Shown here: positions 1 through 6,717 of the stretch, piece by piece
Position numbering within the stretch: the first letter of the stretch is position 1
Layout: each line of letters begins with the position of its first letter
Assembly (NCBI GenBank): GCA_030693565.1
Contig: JAUYAJ010000142.1
Coordinates: 1-9,952, forward strand
DNA from: Rubrivivax sp.
GTDB lineage: Bacteria; Pseudomonadota; Gammaproteobacteria; Burkholderiales; Burkholderiaceae_C
Direction: 5' to 3'
Length of the DNA stretch: 9,952 nt
The notes under the pieces: generated by a model
What the model saw: only the letters and a program-made list of their open reading frames with translations
Databases searched by the model: none
What the model was told of the DNA's origin: nothing
Made by a program: the position numbers and the translations under genes

Positions 1-279
1 CTATTCGGCACATAAAACCGCGTCTTTGGCCCCGTGGCGTCGTTGCAAATCATCGCGATACCACGGGGTATCGCGCCGGTTTGCGCCTAGCCCCAGGACC
101 AAATCCAGCGGTTTTCTTAAGTGCCTCACAGCGTGCAACACCACACTAGAAAGTTCGGGCCAACGTCGTGGCGCTGCCTGGCCAAGCGCCTTCGGCGAAT
201 ACTGGCTGCTGCTTGCCCAAGCAGGAATACAAGCGAAGACGCGACCGCAGAAAGGCGCGAGCTTCGCAATCCCGGTCAA
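1..279 (-). other. Doubtful 92-codon open frame, possible remnant or repeat element
   Basis: An open frame on the minus strand begins with TTG at 279 and ends with TAG at 3-1. I do not recognise the 92-residue product; it contains stretches such as VVLHAVRHLRKPLDLVLG and ends in CAE. Its codons use many A/T third positions (TTA, AGA, ATT, TCT, AGT, CAA), unlike every confident gene in this window. No convincing ribosome binding site is visible ahead of the TTG. A perfect inverted repeat lies inside it (54-75). The whole stretch is less GC-rich than its surroundings. It may be a dispersed repeat, a decayed mobile-element end or an RNA-forming sequence rather than a protein gene. The frame could also be chance. 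Positions 280-367, between it and the next gene, show only a C run. Confidence 0.2.
54..75. repeat. Perfect 9-bp inverted repeat with 4-nt loop
   Basis: CGCGATACC (54-62) and GGTATCGCG (67-75) are exact reverse complements separated by ACGG, so either strand can fold into a tight GC-closed hairpin. The bases just outside (53 and 76) do not pair. No T-tract follows on either strand, so it does not look like a factor-independent terminator. It could be a REP-like palindrome or a structured end of a mobile element. It sits in the low-GC stretch that lacks a recognisable gene. Confidence 0.6.
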
Positions 280-352
280 GTGAGCAAGACCATCGAATGT
301 GTGGCCAGGCGCACCGCCAAACCAGGTGGTGTCGCTCCCCTGTGGCTGCTCG

Positions 353-362
353 CCCCCCCCCC
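353..362. repeat. Homopolymer run of ten C
   Basis: Ten consecutive C are followed by GCCCC, five bases beyond the stop codon of the neighbouring minus-strand binding-protein gene (368-1339). The run is outside any confident coding sequence, so length change would not shift a reading frame. It is also a typical place for a sequencing length error. Confidence 0.8.
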
Positions 363-367
363 GCCCC

Positions 368-1339
368 TCAGTTCGGCTTGGCCAGCCCCAGCTTCTCGAC
401 CAGCGCCTTCTCGCGCCGGAAGGTGTCTTCGGCGAAGCGGGTGTACTGCACCGGCGTCATGTGCATCAGCGCCTGGTCGAAGCGGTTCAGCACCTCGATG
501 TGATTGGGCATTTCCATCGCTTGCTTGAAAGCGTCGTGGATGCGCGCCACCAGTGCCGGGTCCATGCCCTTGGGGCCGCCGATGCCGTAGGGCGAAGCCT
601 GGACCAGCGGAATCCCGAGCTCCTTGAGCGTGGGCACGTCGGGGAACTTGGGCAGCCGGTTCTCGCCCCAGGTGTTGAGCACGCGCAGCTTGCCGCTGGC
701 CACATGGGGCGCGAAGCCGGTGGAGTCGGCCGCCGCCATCAGCTGGCCGCCGAGCAGCGACTGCATCAGGTCGGCGCTGCCTTTGTAGGGGATGTGGTTG
801 AGCTCCAGCCCCAGGCGCTGGGCGATGTCTTCCATCGTCAGGTGCGGGCTGGTCAGCACGCCGGTCGAACCGTAGCTCAGCTTGCCGGGGTTGGCCTTGG
901 CGTAGGCGACGAAGTCGGCCCAGGCCTTGATGGGCGAGTCGGCCGGCACGACGACACCGAAGGCATAACCGGTGATGCCGACGATGTAGGTGATGTCCTT
1001 CACCGGGTCCCAGGTGATGCGGGTGGTGTAGGGCAGGCGGAAGACGCCGAGCGGAATCTGCGCCCGCGTGTGGCCGTCGGGCTTGGCGGTCAGCAGTTGC
1101 TGCGCCGGCAGTGTGCCGCCGGCGCCGGGCCGGTTTTCGATGATGACTTGCTGGCCGAGCAGCTTGCTGGCGTTGTCGGCCAGCAGGCGCATCGTGATGT
1201 CGGTCGGTCCACCGGGCGGGAAAGCGATCATCAGTTTGACCGGCTGCGTCGGCCAGGCCTGGGCGCGCAGCGCGGGTGCGGCCAGGGCGGCGGCGGCGCC
1301 GGCGGCCCAATGGAGGGTGGCACGTCGGGTCAGGGGCAT
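368..1339 (-). CDS. Bug/TctC-family tripartite tricarboxylate transporter substrate-binding protein
   Basis: Predicted periplasmic solute-binding protein of the Bug (TctC) family, 323 residues, the usual size. It has an N-terminal signal with an Arg pair (R5-R6) and an Ala-rich core, and likely cleavage near ALRAQA (residue 28). The mature part opens with WPTQPVKLMIAFPPGG, the family's first strand and ligand loop. It continues with NRPGAGG (69-75), AKANPGKLSYGSTG (147-160) and HIPYKGSADLMQSLLGGQ (182-199), all family hallmarks. I chose the ATG at 1339 because GGAG lies about 8 nt upstream and the signal peptide starts directly; upstream in-frame codons overlap the divergent receptor gene. 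It is divergent from the TonB-dependent receptor and has no TctA/TctB genes nearby. Family members bind carboxylates, amino acids or nicotinate-type compounds; the ligand here cannot be read from sequence. Confidence 0.93.
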   Translation of the reverse strand: MPLTRRATLHWAAGAAAALAAPALRAQAWPTQPVKLMIAFPPGGPTDITMRLLADNASKLLGQQVIIENRPGAGGTLPAQQLLTAKPDGHTRAQIPLGVFRLPYTTRITWDPVKDITYIVGITGYAFGVVVPADSPIKAWADFVAYAKANPGKLSYGSTGVLTSPHLTMEDIAQRLGLELNHIPYKGSADLMQSLLGGQLMAAADSTGFAPHVASGKLRVLNTWGENRLPKFPDVPTLKELGIPLVQASPYGIGGPKGMDPALVARIHDAFKQAMEMPNHIEVLNRFDQALMHMTPVQYTRFAEDTFRREKALVEKLGLAKPN

Positions 1340-1499
1340 GGTGGTCTCCGCGGGGCAATGATTGGGGGCACAGCTTGCGGCCGGCGCCGCGGCGCGACAA
1401 CCCGGATTGGCCCGCACCCGAGCGTCGCCCAGGTGACACAGGCAAAGAAAAGTGAAGGTCCCTGCGGGGACGAGCGGCTGCGGTGACAATCCGCGCGCC

Positions 1500-3782
1500 A
1501 TGCATAACCACACCCTCGCTCGTACCGCGCTGTGCGCGGCCTTGCTCGCTGCGTTCTCGGTCCGGGCCCAGACCGCGCCGGACCCCGCGCCCGTGCCGAC
1601 CGTGCCAACCGCGCCGCCGCCAGCCACTGGCCAGAAGGTCGACATCACGGGTGGGCGCGAGTCGGACACCGAACAGCGCCGGCAGTCAACGGCGGCCAAG
1701 ATCGTCATCGGCCGCGAGGAGATCGAGAAGTTCGGCGACGGCACGCTGGGCGAGGTCTTGCGCCGGCTACCGGGCATCACGACGCCGGGCGCCCCGGGCC
1801 GCGGCGGGCCGCCGCGCATGCGCGGGCTGGGCAGCGGCTACACGCAGATCCTGATCGACGGCCAGCCGGTCTCGCGCGGTTTTTCGATCGAGTCGCTGAC
1901 GCCCGAGCAGATCGAACGCATCGAGATCCTGCGTGCGCCGACCGCCGAGACCGGCGCGCGCGCGGTCGCCGGCACCATCCACATCATCACCCGCGAGGGA
2001 TTTCGGCGCCGGCTCAACGACGTCCGGCTCGGCGGATCCTATGAAAACGGGCGCATCACGCGCGGCATGAACTGGGTCCACAACGACAGCAGCGGGCCGC
2101 TGACCTACAACCTGGCGGCGTCGGCGTTTCGCAACCTGCGCGCGTCCGAGAGCGTCACCGACAGCGTGCGCGAAGACCTGACCAGCGGTGCAGTCACCCG
2201 GGTTCAACAGGAAAGCGCGCAGACGCGCGAGACGCGCCGCGGCATCAACGTCAATTCGCGGCTGCAGTGGCGGCTGGGCGAGGGCGGCGACATGTTGATG
2301 CTGTCGCCCAGCATCTTCCACGCCGAAAACGACAGCCACCGCGAGTCGGTGCTGACCCAGAGCCTGGCGCTGCCGGCGGCGCTGACGCTGTACGACTTGT
2401 CGCAGGCCCACACCGAAAGCCGCTTCACCACCGGGCGCGTGAACGGCCAGTGGCGCCAGCGCCTGGACAGCGGTGCGCGCGTCGAGATGAACGGCAGCGC
2501 CGGTGGCTTTCGCTCGATCAACCAATCCTTGCGCGAAGACTTGCGCACCGGCAACCCGGTGCCGCTGCGCGCGCTGGACGACTTGCGCACCACGCGCGAG
2601 CGTTCGCTGAACCTGACCACCAAGCTGAGCAACCTGCTCGGCGGCGCGGCCCAGCCCGGCGCCGAGCACAGCCTGGTCGGCGGCCTCGAGGTCGAAGGCA
2701 TGCGGCGCACCGAGGCCCGGGTCACGCTGGGCACCGGGGCGTCGGACGACGGCGACAGTGCCGACAACCTGCAAGCCACCAGTGTCCGGCTGGCGGCTTA
2801 CCTTCAGGACGAATGGGCGATCAACCCGCAGTGGAGCGCCCATGCCGGCCTGCGCTGGGAAGGCATCACGACACGCGGCCAGGCCGACGACGGCAGCCGG
2901 CCCACGAACCAGAGCAGCGTCGCCACGCCGCTGCTGCACGCAGTCTGGAAGCCCGACCCCAAGACCCGCGACCAGGTGCGCATGAGCCTGACACGCAGCT
3001 ACCGGGCGCCGGCGCTGGGCACCTTGATCGCGCGCCGTTCGGTCAGCAGCCGTTATCCGGCCAGCGGCACCAACGAGCCGTTGAGCCCGGACCGCATCGG
3101 CAACGCCGGCCTCAAGCCCGAACTGGCGACCGGCATCGACCTGGCCTACGAGCGTTACCTGCCGGCCGGCGGCGTGCTCAGCGCCAATCTGTTCCACCGC
3201 CGCATCACCGACTTGATGCGCAGCGTGACCACGCTGCAGACGGTGGCCTGGAGCCCGGTGCCACGCTGGGTGGCGCAGACGCGCAACATCGGCGACGCCA
3301 CCACCCAGGGCCTGGAGCTGGAAGCCAAGTTCCAGCTCAGCCAGTGGGTCAGCGGCGCGCCGGCGGTCGAGATGCGCAGCAACCTCAGCCTGTTCCGCTC
3401 GCGCGTGGACAGCGTGACCGGCCCCGACAACCGGCTCGACCAGCAGGCCAAGGCCACCGCCAACCTGGGCGCCGACTACCGCGTGGCGGGCACGCCGCTG
3501 AAGCTGGGCGGCAACCTGAACTGGGTGCCGGGCTACCGCACCCAGCTGTCCGACGAGCAGGTACTGACGGTGTCGGGCAAGCGTGTCTTCGACGCCTACG
3601 GTGTCTGGACCTTCAACCCGGCGGCAGCGCTGCGGCTGACGGCCAGCAACCTGGCGCCGGCCGAGTACACGAGCCGCAACGCCATCGACGCGCCAACGCT
3701 GGCAGGCCTGGTGCGCGAGACGGCGACGACGACCAGTCAGTCGAATGTGAACTGGCAGCTGCGGCTCGAACTCAAGCTGTAG
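1500..3782 (+). CDS. TonB-dependent outer-membrane receptor
   Basis: Predicted outer-membrane beta-barrel that takes up a scarce substrate using TonB energy; 760 residues. A signal peptide (about 1-23, cleavage near VRA-QT) is followed by a Pro/Ala-rich stretch (25-43). A possible TonB-box-like KVDITG lies at 46-51. The plug domain spans about 60-167 and shows RMRGLGSGYTQILIDGQPV (106-124) and RIEILRAPTAETGARAVAGTIHIITR (140-165). The rest is barrel with alternating hydrophobic strands, ending WQLRLELKL. The terminal residue is Leu, not the usual Phe or Trp. I chose ATG 1500 because the signal peptide begins there; an upstream GTG (1452) would add 16 non-signal residues. No strong ribosome site is visible. 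I saw no Fur-box-like sequence in the 160-bp divergent upstream region, so iron control is not supported by eye. The substrate (siderophore, sugar, metal or other) is unknown. The next gene, 55 bp on, is a Bug-type binding protein, probably co-transcribed. Confidence 0.93.
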   Translation: MHNHTLARTALCAALLAAFSVRAQTAPDPAPVPTVPTAPPPATGQKVDITGGRESDTEQRRQSTAAKIVIGREEIEKFGDGTLGEVLRRLPGITTPGAPGRGGPPRMRGLGSGYTQILIDGQPVSRGFSIESLTPEQIERIEILRAPTAETGARAVAGTIHIITREGFRRRLNDVRLGGSYENGRITRGMNWVHNDSSGPLTYNLAASAFRNLRASESVTDSVREDLTSGAVTRVQQESAQTRETRRGINVNSRLQWRLGEGGDMLMLSPSIFHAENDSHRESVLTQSLALPAALTLYDLSQAHTESRFTTGRVNGQWRQRLDSGARVEMNGSAGGFRSINQSLREDLRTGNPVPLRALDDLRTTRERSLNLTTKLSNLLGGAAQPGAEHSLVGGLEVEGMRRTEARVTLGTGASDDGDSADNLQATSVRLAAYLQDEWAINPQWSAHAGLRWEGITTRGQADDGSRPTNQSSVATPLLHAVWKPDPKTRDQVRMSLTRSYRAPALGTLIARRSVSSRYPASGTNEPLSPDRIGNAGLKPELATGIDLAYERYLPAGGVLSANLFHRRITDLMRSVTTLQTVAWSPVPRWVAQTRNIGDATTQGLELEAKFQLSQWVSGAPAVEMRSNLSLFRSRVDSVTGPDNRLDQQAKATANLGADYRVAGTPLKLGGNLNWVPGYRTQLSDEQVLTVSGKRVFDAYGVWTFNPAAALRLTASNLAPAEYTSRNAIDAPTLAGLVRETATTTSQSNVNWQLRLELKL

Positions 3783-3837
3783 CCACTGGCGCCGGCGCGG
3801 GATGGCAAACTCGGTGGATTCCAACCCCGAGGTTTGC

Positions 3838-4848
3838 ATGAGAGTCTCCCGCCTTCTGTCCCGCCGTCATTTGTTGGCCCTGGCGGCCGCCGCGCTGCCG
3901 CTGCTGGCCCAGGCCCAGGCCCAGGCGGCCTGGCCGAGCAAGCCGGTGCGCATCGTCGTGCCTTTTGCTGCCGGTGGCACCACCGACATCCTGGCGCGCG
4001 CGCTGGCGCCCGAGTTGCAGCGCGTTTTCGGCCAGGCTTTCGTCGTCGACAACAAGCCCGGCGCCGGTGGCAACAACGGCGCTGCCGAAGTCGCCAAGTC
4101 GGTGGGCGACGGCTACACGCTGCTGATGGGCACCGTGGGCACGCATGCGATCAACCCGTCGCTGTACCCGAAGATGCCTTACGACCACGTCAAGGACTTC
4201 GTTCCCGTCACCCTGGTGGCGGGTGTGCCCAACGTGCTGGTGATGAACCCGGCGTCGGCGCAGAAGTACGGCGTCAAGAACGTCGCTGATCTGGTCAAGG
4301 CGCTGAAGGCCAACCCGGGCAAGCTGAACATGGCGAGCTCGGGCAACGGCACCTCGATCCACCTGGCCGGCGAGCTGTTCAAGACGATGACGGGCACCTT
4401 CATGGTCCACATCCCCTACCGCGGCTCGGGCCCGGCGCTGATCGACTTGATCGGCGGCAACATGGACGTGATGTTCGACAACCTGCCCTCGGCCATGCCG
4501 CACATCAAGAGCGGCCGGTTGATCGCCCTGGGGGTCACCAGTGCGGTGGCGTCGAGCGCGCTGCCCGAGGCGCCCACCGTGGCCGCCGCCGGCGGCGCGG
4601 CGCTGGCTGGCTACGAAGCCAGCTCCTGGTTCGGCCTGCTGGCGCCGGCAGGCACGCCGATGGACATCGTCAACCGCGTCCAGGCGGAGACGGCCAAGGC
4701 ATTGGCCTCGCCGGCGCTGAAGGAGCGGCTGCAGGCGCAAGGCGCGATCCCCAGCGGCATCACGTCGGCCGAGTTCACGCGCTTCATCGACGCCGAGACC
4801 AAGAAGTGGGCGGCGGTGGTGAAGGCTTCGGGCGCCAAGGTCGACTGA
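3838..4848 (+). CDS. Bug/TctC-family tripartite tricarboxylate transporter substrate-binding protein (second copy)
   Basis: Predicted periplasmic solute-binding protein of the Bug (TctC) family, 336 residues. The signal peptide contains SRRHLLAL (8-15), close to the twin-arginine pattern, and ends in an AQAQAQA stretch before W32. Family marks in order are WPSKPVRIVVPFAAGGTTD (32-50), NKPGAGGNNGA (72-82), ALKANPGKLNMASSGNGTS (155-173), HIPYRGSGPALIDLIGGNMD (191-210) and SGRLIALGVTS (225-235). ATG 3838 is preferred over ATG 3802 because GAGG lies 5 nt ahead of it and the signal peptide starts there. It lies 55 bp after the TonB-dependent receptor on the same strand with no clear terminator between, so one transcript is likely. 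It differs clearly from the first Bug protein across the divergent promoter region, so it is not a recent duplicate. The ligand is unknown, and no membrane permease of the tripartite system is in the window. Confidence 0.93.
   Translation: MRVSRLLSRRHLLALAAAALPLLAQAQAQAAWPSKPVRIVVPFAAGGTTDILARALAPELQRVFGQAFVVDNKPGAGGNNGAAEVAKSVGDGYTLLMGTVGTHAINPSLYPKMPYDHVKDFVPVTLVAGVPNVLVMNPASAQKYGVKNVADLVKALKANPGKLNMASSGNGTSIHLAGELFKTMTGTFMVHIPYRGSGPALIDLIGGNMDVMFDNLPSAMPHIKSGRLIALGVTSAVASSALPEAPTVAAAGGAALAGYEASSWFGLLAPAGTPMDIVNRVQAETAKALASPALKERLQAQGAIPSGITSAEFTRFIDAETKKWAAVVKASGAKVD
3907..3924 (+). repeat. Three tandem GCCCAG hexamers in a signal peptide
   Basis: GCCCAG occurs three times in a row, in phase with the codons, encoding Ala-Gln three times at the presumed signal-peptidase site of the second Bug protein (residues 24-29). 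Gain or loss of a unit would keep the frame and only change the spacing at the cleavage site. This is a small local repeat with no sign of further function. Confidence 0.75.
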
Positions 4849-4872
4849 GGTCAGGCGCTGCGCGGGCCGCGT

Positions 4873-5688
4873 TCAGTTCGGCCCGAGCTGGCGGTAGACC
4901 GCTTGCGATACGCGCAGCAGCGCTGCGCGATCGAGGTCGCCCGACAAGGCATAGCCGAACTCGCGGTCGACCCAGTAGAAGACGTTCGTAGGGCCGGCCT
5001 GGCTGAAGCGGAAGGCGGCATCCGGCCCTTCGGCGCCGGCCGGGTGTTCGCGGCTGATGTACAGCGTCAGCCGCTGGCCGCCACTGTCCTGGTACATGAA
5101 CTGCGCCACCGGGCCGGCGCCGCCTGGCAGCAGGCGGCCCCCGACCAGTTCGTGGCCCAGCGACTTCAGGTCCGGCGGCCTGACCTGGGCGCCCAGGCGC
5201 TTGGACAGCCAGGCCACCAACTGCTGCTCCTGCTCGGCGCCGACCTCGACCGGACGGCGCGCGTCCGGGCTGTAGACGGCATGGGCGACGGCAGCCCGGC
5301 GGGCGAAGTCGCCCAGGCCCTTGTCGGCGGCTGCCAGCCGGGCGGCATCGCCTTCGATGCTGCCGCGTGCCACCCACGCCGTGCCCGCACTGAGCATGGC
5401 GATGGCCACGCCGGCGGCCAGGCCGCGCCAGGGGTAGGCCGGCGGCGCCGGCTGCAAAGGCAGGCGCAGTGGCAGCGGTTCGTCGAGCACCGGGTCGAGC
5501 AGGTCGCGCAGCAACTCGCCCTGGCGCTGCCAGTCGCGCACACGCGCCATCTCGTCGGGCCGGCCGGCCAGGTATTGCGCCACCTGGGCGTGGCGGGCCG
5601 GGGTCAGCTGACGGTCGACGAAGCCATGCAGGTCGGCCTCGGTGATCGGGGCGCCGGCGTCGCCGGGATGAGATCGGTCGTCGTCCAT
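4873..5688 (-). CDS. Membrane anti-sigma factor, cognate to the adjacent ECF sigma factor
   Basis: Predicted one-pass inner-membrane anti-sigma factor (COG5662-like), 271 residues. The cytoplasmic part (1-87) has ITEADLHGFVDRQL (15-28) and a helical LAGRPDEMARVRDWQRQGELLRDLL region, typical of the sigma-binding domain. A single membrane helix spans about 88-107 (GLAAGVAIAMLSAGTAWVA). The periplasmic part (108-271) includes GHELVGGRLLPGGAGPVAQFMYQ and FYWVDREFGYALSG, as in uncharacterised relatives. The protein contains no cysteine at all, so the HxxxCxxC zinc motif of ZAS anti-sigma factors is absent and a thiol redox sensor is unlikely. Its ATG is 4 nt after the sigma-factor stop, so the two are coupled. 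The signal sensed is unknown. Its stop lies 24 bp from the stop of the convergent Bug gene. Confidence 0.88.
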   Translation of the reverse strand: MDDDRSHPGDAGAPITEADLHGFVDRQLTPARHAQVAQYLAGRPDEMARVRDWQRQGELLRDLLDPVLDEPLPLRLPLQPAPPAYPWRGLAAGVAIAMLSAGTAWVARGSIEGDAARLAAADKGLGDFARRAAVAHAVYSPDARRPVEVGAEQEQQLVAWLSKRLGAQVRPPDLKSLGHELVGGRLLPGGAGPVAQFMYQDSGGQRLTLYISREHPAGAEGPDAAFRFSQAGPTNVFYWVDREFGYALSGDLDRAALLRVSQAVYRQLGPN

Positions 5689-5699
5689 GTCGTTACCTC
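5686..5699 (-). promoter_or_regulatory. Ribosome binding site spanning the sigma/anti-sigma junction
   Basis: Read on the minus strand the junction is GAGGTAACGACATG. The GAGG site (5699-5696) is followed directly by the sigma-factor TAA (5695-5693), then CGAC, then the anti-sigma ATG (5688-5686). The site therefore lies inside the last sigma codons, an arrangement that usually ties anti-sigma production to sigma translation. Confidence 0.7.
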
Positions 5700-6205
5700 A
5701 CCCGCTGGATGCGCGAAGGCAGGCGGCGACCTTCGAGTTCGGCGCGCAGCCCTTCGCGGGCGCGCGACAGTCGCGACATCACCGTGCCCAGGGGCACACC
5801 GAGGATGGCGGCCAGGTCCTTGTAGCTGAGTTCCTCCACCGCCACCAGCAGCAAGACCTCTCGCTGCTCGGCGGGCAGGCGTTGCAGCGCGCGGTCGAGA
5901 TCGCGCAGCTCCAGCCGATCGGTTGGCGCGGCGCCGCCCGCCATGTCCGGCAGAGCGTCGCCGGCTGGCTCCTCGAGCCGGGCGCGCGGGCTGCGCACGC
6001 GGTCGATGAACAGGTTGTGCATCAGTGCGAACAGCCAGGCGCGCACCTCGCCGCGGCGCTGCCACAGCGAGAAGCGGTTCCAGGCGCGCTCGAGCGTGTC
6101 CTGCACGAGATCGTCGGCGCGCTCGCGCTGGCCGGTCAGGCCACGCGCGTAGCGCCGCAGTTGCGGAATGCAGGCCAGGATCGCGGCCTCGTCTTGCTGG
6201 CGCAT
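5693..6205 (-). CDS. ECF-type sigma factor (sigma-70 family)
   Basis: Predicted extracytoplasmic-function sigma factor that directs RNA polymerase to stress or signal-responsive promoters; 170 residues, normal for the two-domain class. Region 2 (about 10-72) has ADDLVQDTLERAWNRFSLW (30-48) and RAWLFALMHNLFIDRVR (55-71). A variable linker (73-100) follows. Region 4 (about 104-156) has LPAEQREVLLLVAVEELSYKD (110-130) and LAAILGVPLGTVMSRLSRAREGLR (131-154), the helix-turn-helix. There is no fused C-terminal SnoaL domain as in ECF41. It starts at ATG 6205, 33 nt after the NTF2-like gene; the ribosome site there is weak. The anti-sigma gene follows 4 nt after its stop. The genes probably form one operon controlled by the sigma factor itself, an inference from the candidate ECF promoter at 6718-6743. 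The ECF subgroup was not assigned. Confidence 0.93.
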   Translation of the reverse strand: MRQQDEAAILACIPQLRRYARGLTGQRERADDLVQDTLERAWNRFSLWQRRGEVRAWLFALMHNLFIDRVRSPRARLEEPAGDALPDMAGGAAPTDRLELRDLDRALQRLPAEQREVLLLVAVEELSYKDLAAILGVPLGTVMSRLSRAREGLRAELEGRRLPSRIQRVR

Positions 6206-6238
6206 GCGCTGCGGCCGGCGTTTCCGTGTGGTCGCCTG

Positions 6239-6679
6239 TCAGCTCTTGGCCGCAGCCGCGCCGACGGCGAGCTGGGGGTCGATCTGCCAGGTCTCGGCCA
6301 CGACCCGGTTGTCGCGATAGACGAGCGTGTAGCGCACCTTGATCGGCGCCTTGCCGACGAAGAGCAGGTTGGCCGTCACGGTGGCGCCCTTCGGGTTGGC
6401 CGACTCCTGCACGTTTTCCAGCGTCACTGCCAGCGGCCCTTGCGAACGCGTGAACTTCTCCCAGACGCCGCGGATGGCGTCCTTGCCGGCGTAGGCGCCG
6501 TCGAGCGGACCGCCGACCCACTGCAGCTGGGCGGCGTCGGCGTAGCCGCGCATCAGCACCTGGACGTCACCGCTGCCGATGGCGCGGAAGTGGGTTTCAG
6601 CGCTGTCGGCTGCGGCGCCGGCGTGGGCAGCGCCGATCAGGCCGAGGGCCAAAGAGGCGGCGAGGGCAAAGTGTTTCAT
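6239..6679 (-). CDS. Exported NTF2/SnoaL-like domain protein
   Basis: Predicted secreted or periplasmic protein with a single NTF2-like (SnoaL-type) fold, 146 residues. A signal peptide is clear (1-20, MKHFALAASLALGLIGAAHA). The domain shows the family pattern. An N-terminal helix precedes ETHFRAIGSGDVQVLMRGYADAAQLQW (28-54). Then come GKDAIRGVWEKF (65-76) and a set of strands ending in YTLVYRDNRVVAETWQID (117-134). AAGGAC about 7 nt before ATG 6679 is a good ribosome site. This fold is used by enzymes and by ligand-binding proteins, so no reaction can be named. It is the first gene of the run that continues into the ECF sigma and anti-sigma genes. That suggests it is a target of that sigma factor, or a periplasmic partner in its sensing. 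Both are inferences. Confidence 0.82.
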   Translation of the reverse strand: MKHFALAASLALGLIGAAHAGAAADSAETHFRAIGSGDVQVLMRGYADAAQLQWVGGPLDGAYAGKDAIRGVWEKFTRSQGPLAVTLENVQESANPKGATVTANLLFVGKAPIKVRYTLVYRDNRVVAETWQIDPQLAVGAAAAKS

Positions 6680-6717
6680 GGCAAGTCCTTGTCGTCAGGG
6701 GGTGAGCACCATCGACA

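Noticed and set aside
182..212. Imperfect hairpins in the left-hand low-GC stretch
   Set aside because: Stems of four bases such as CGCC/GGCG are expected by chance in this composition; only the 54-75 palindrome stands out.
368..1819. Longer form of the first Bug protein starting at 1819
   Set aside because: The added 160 residues are antisense to the receptor's signal peptide and plug and precede a normal signal peptide; ATG 1339 has a ribosome site.
1767..3839. 690-codon open frame on the minus strand across the receptor gene
   Set aside because: It is antisense to a clear TonB-dependent receptor; its product is low-complexity Arg/Ala/Gln-rich and has no family marks. High GC lowers stop frequency in such shadow frames.
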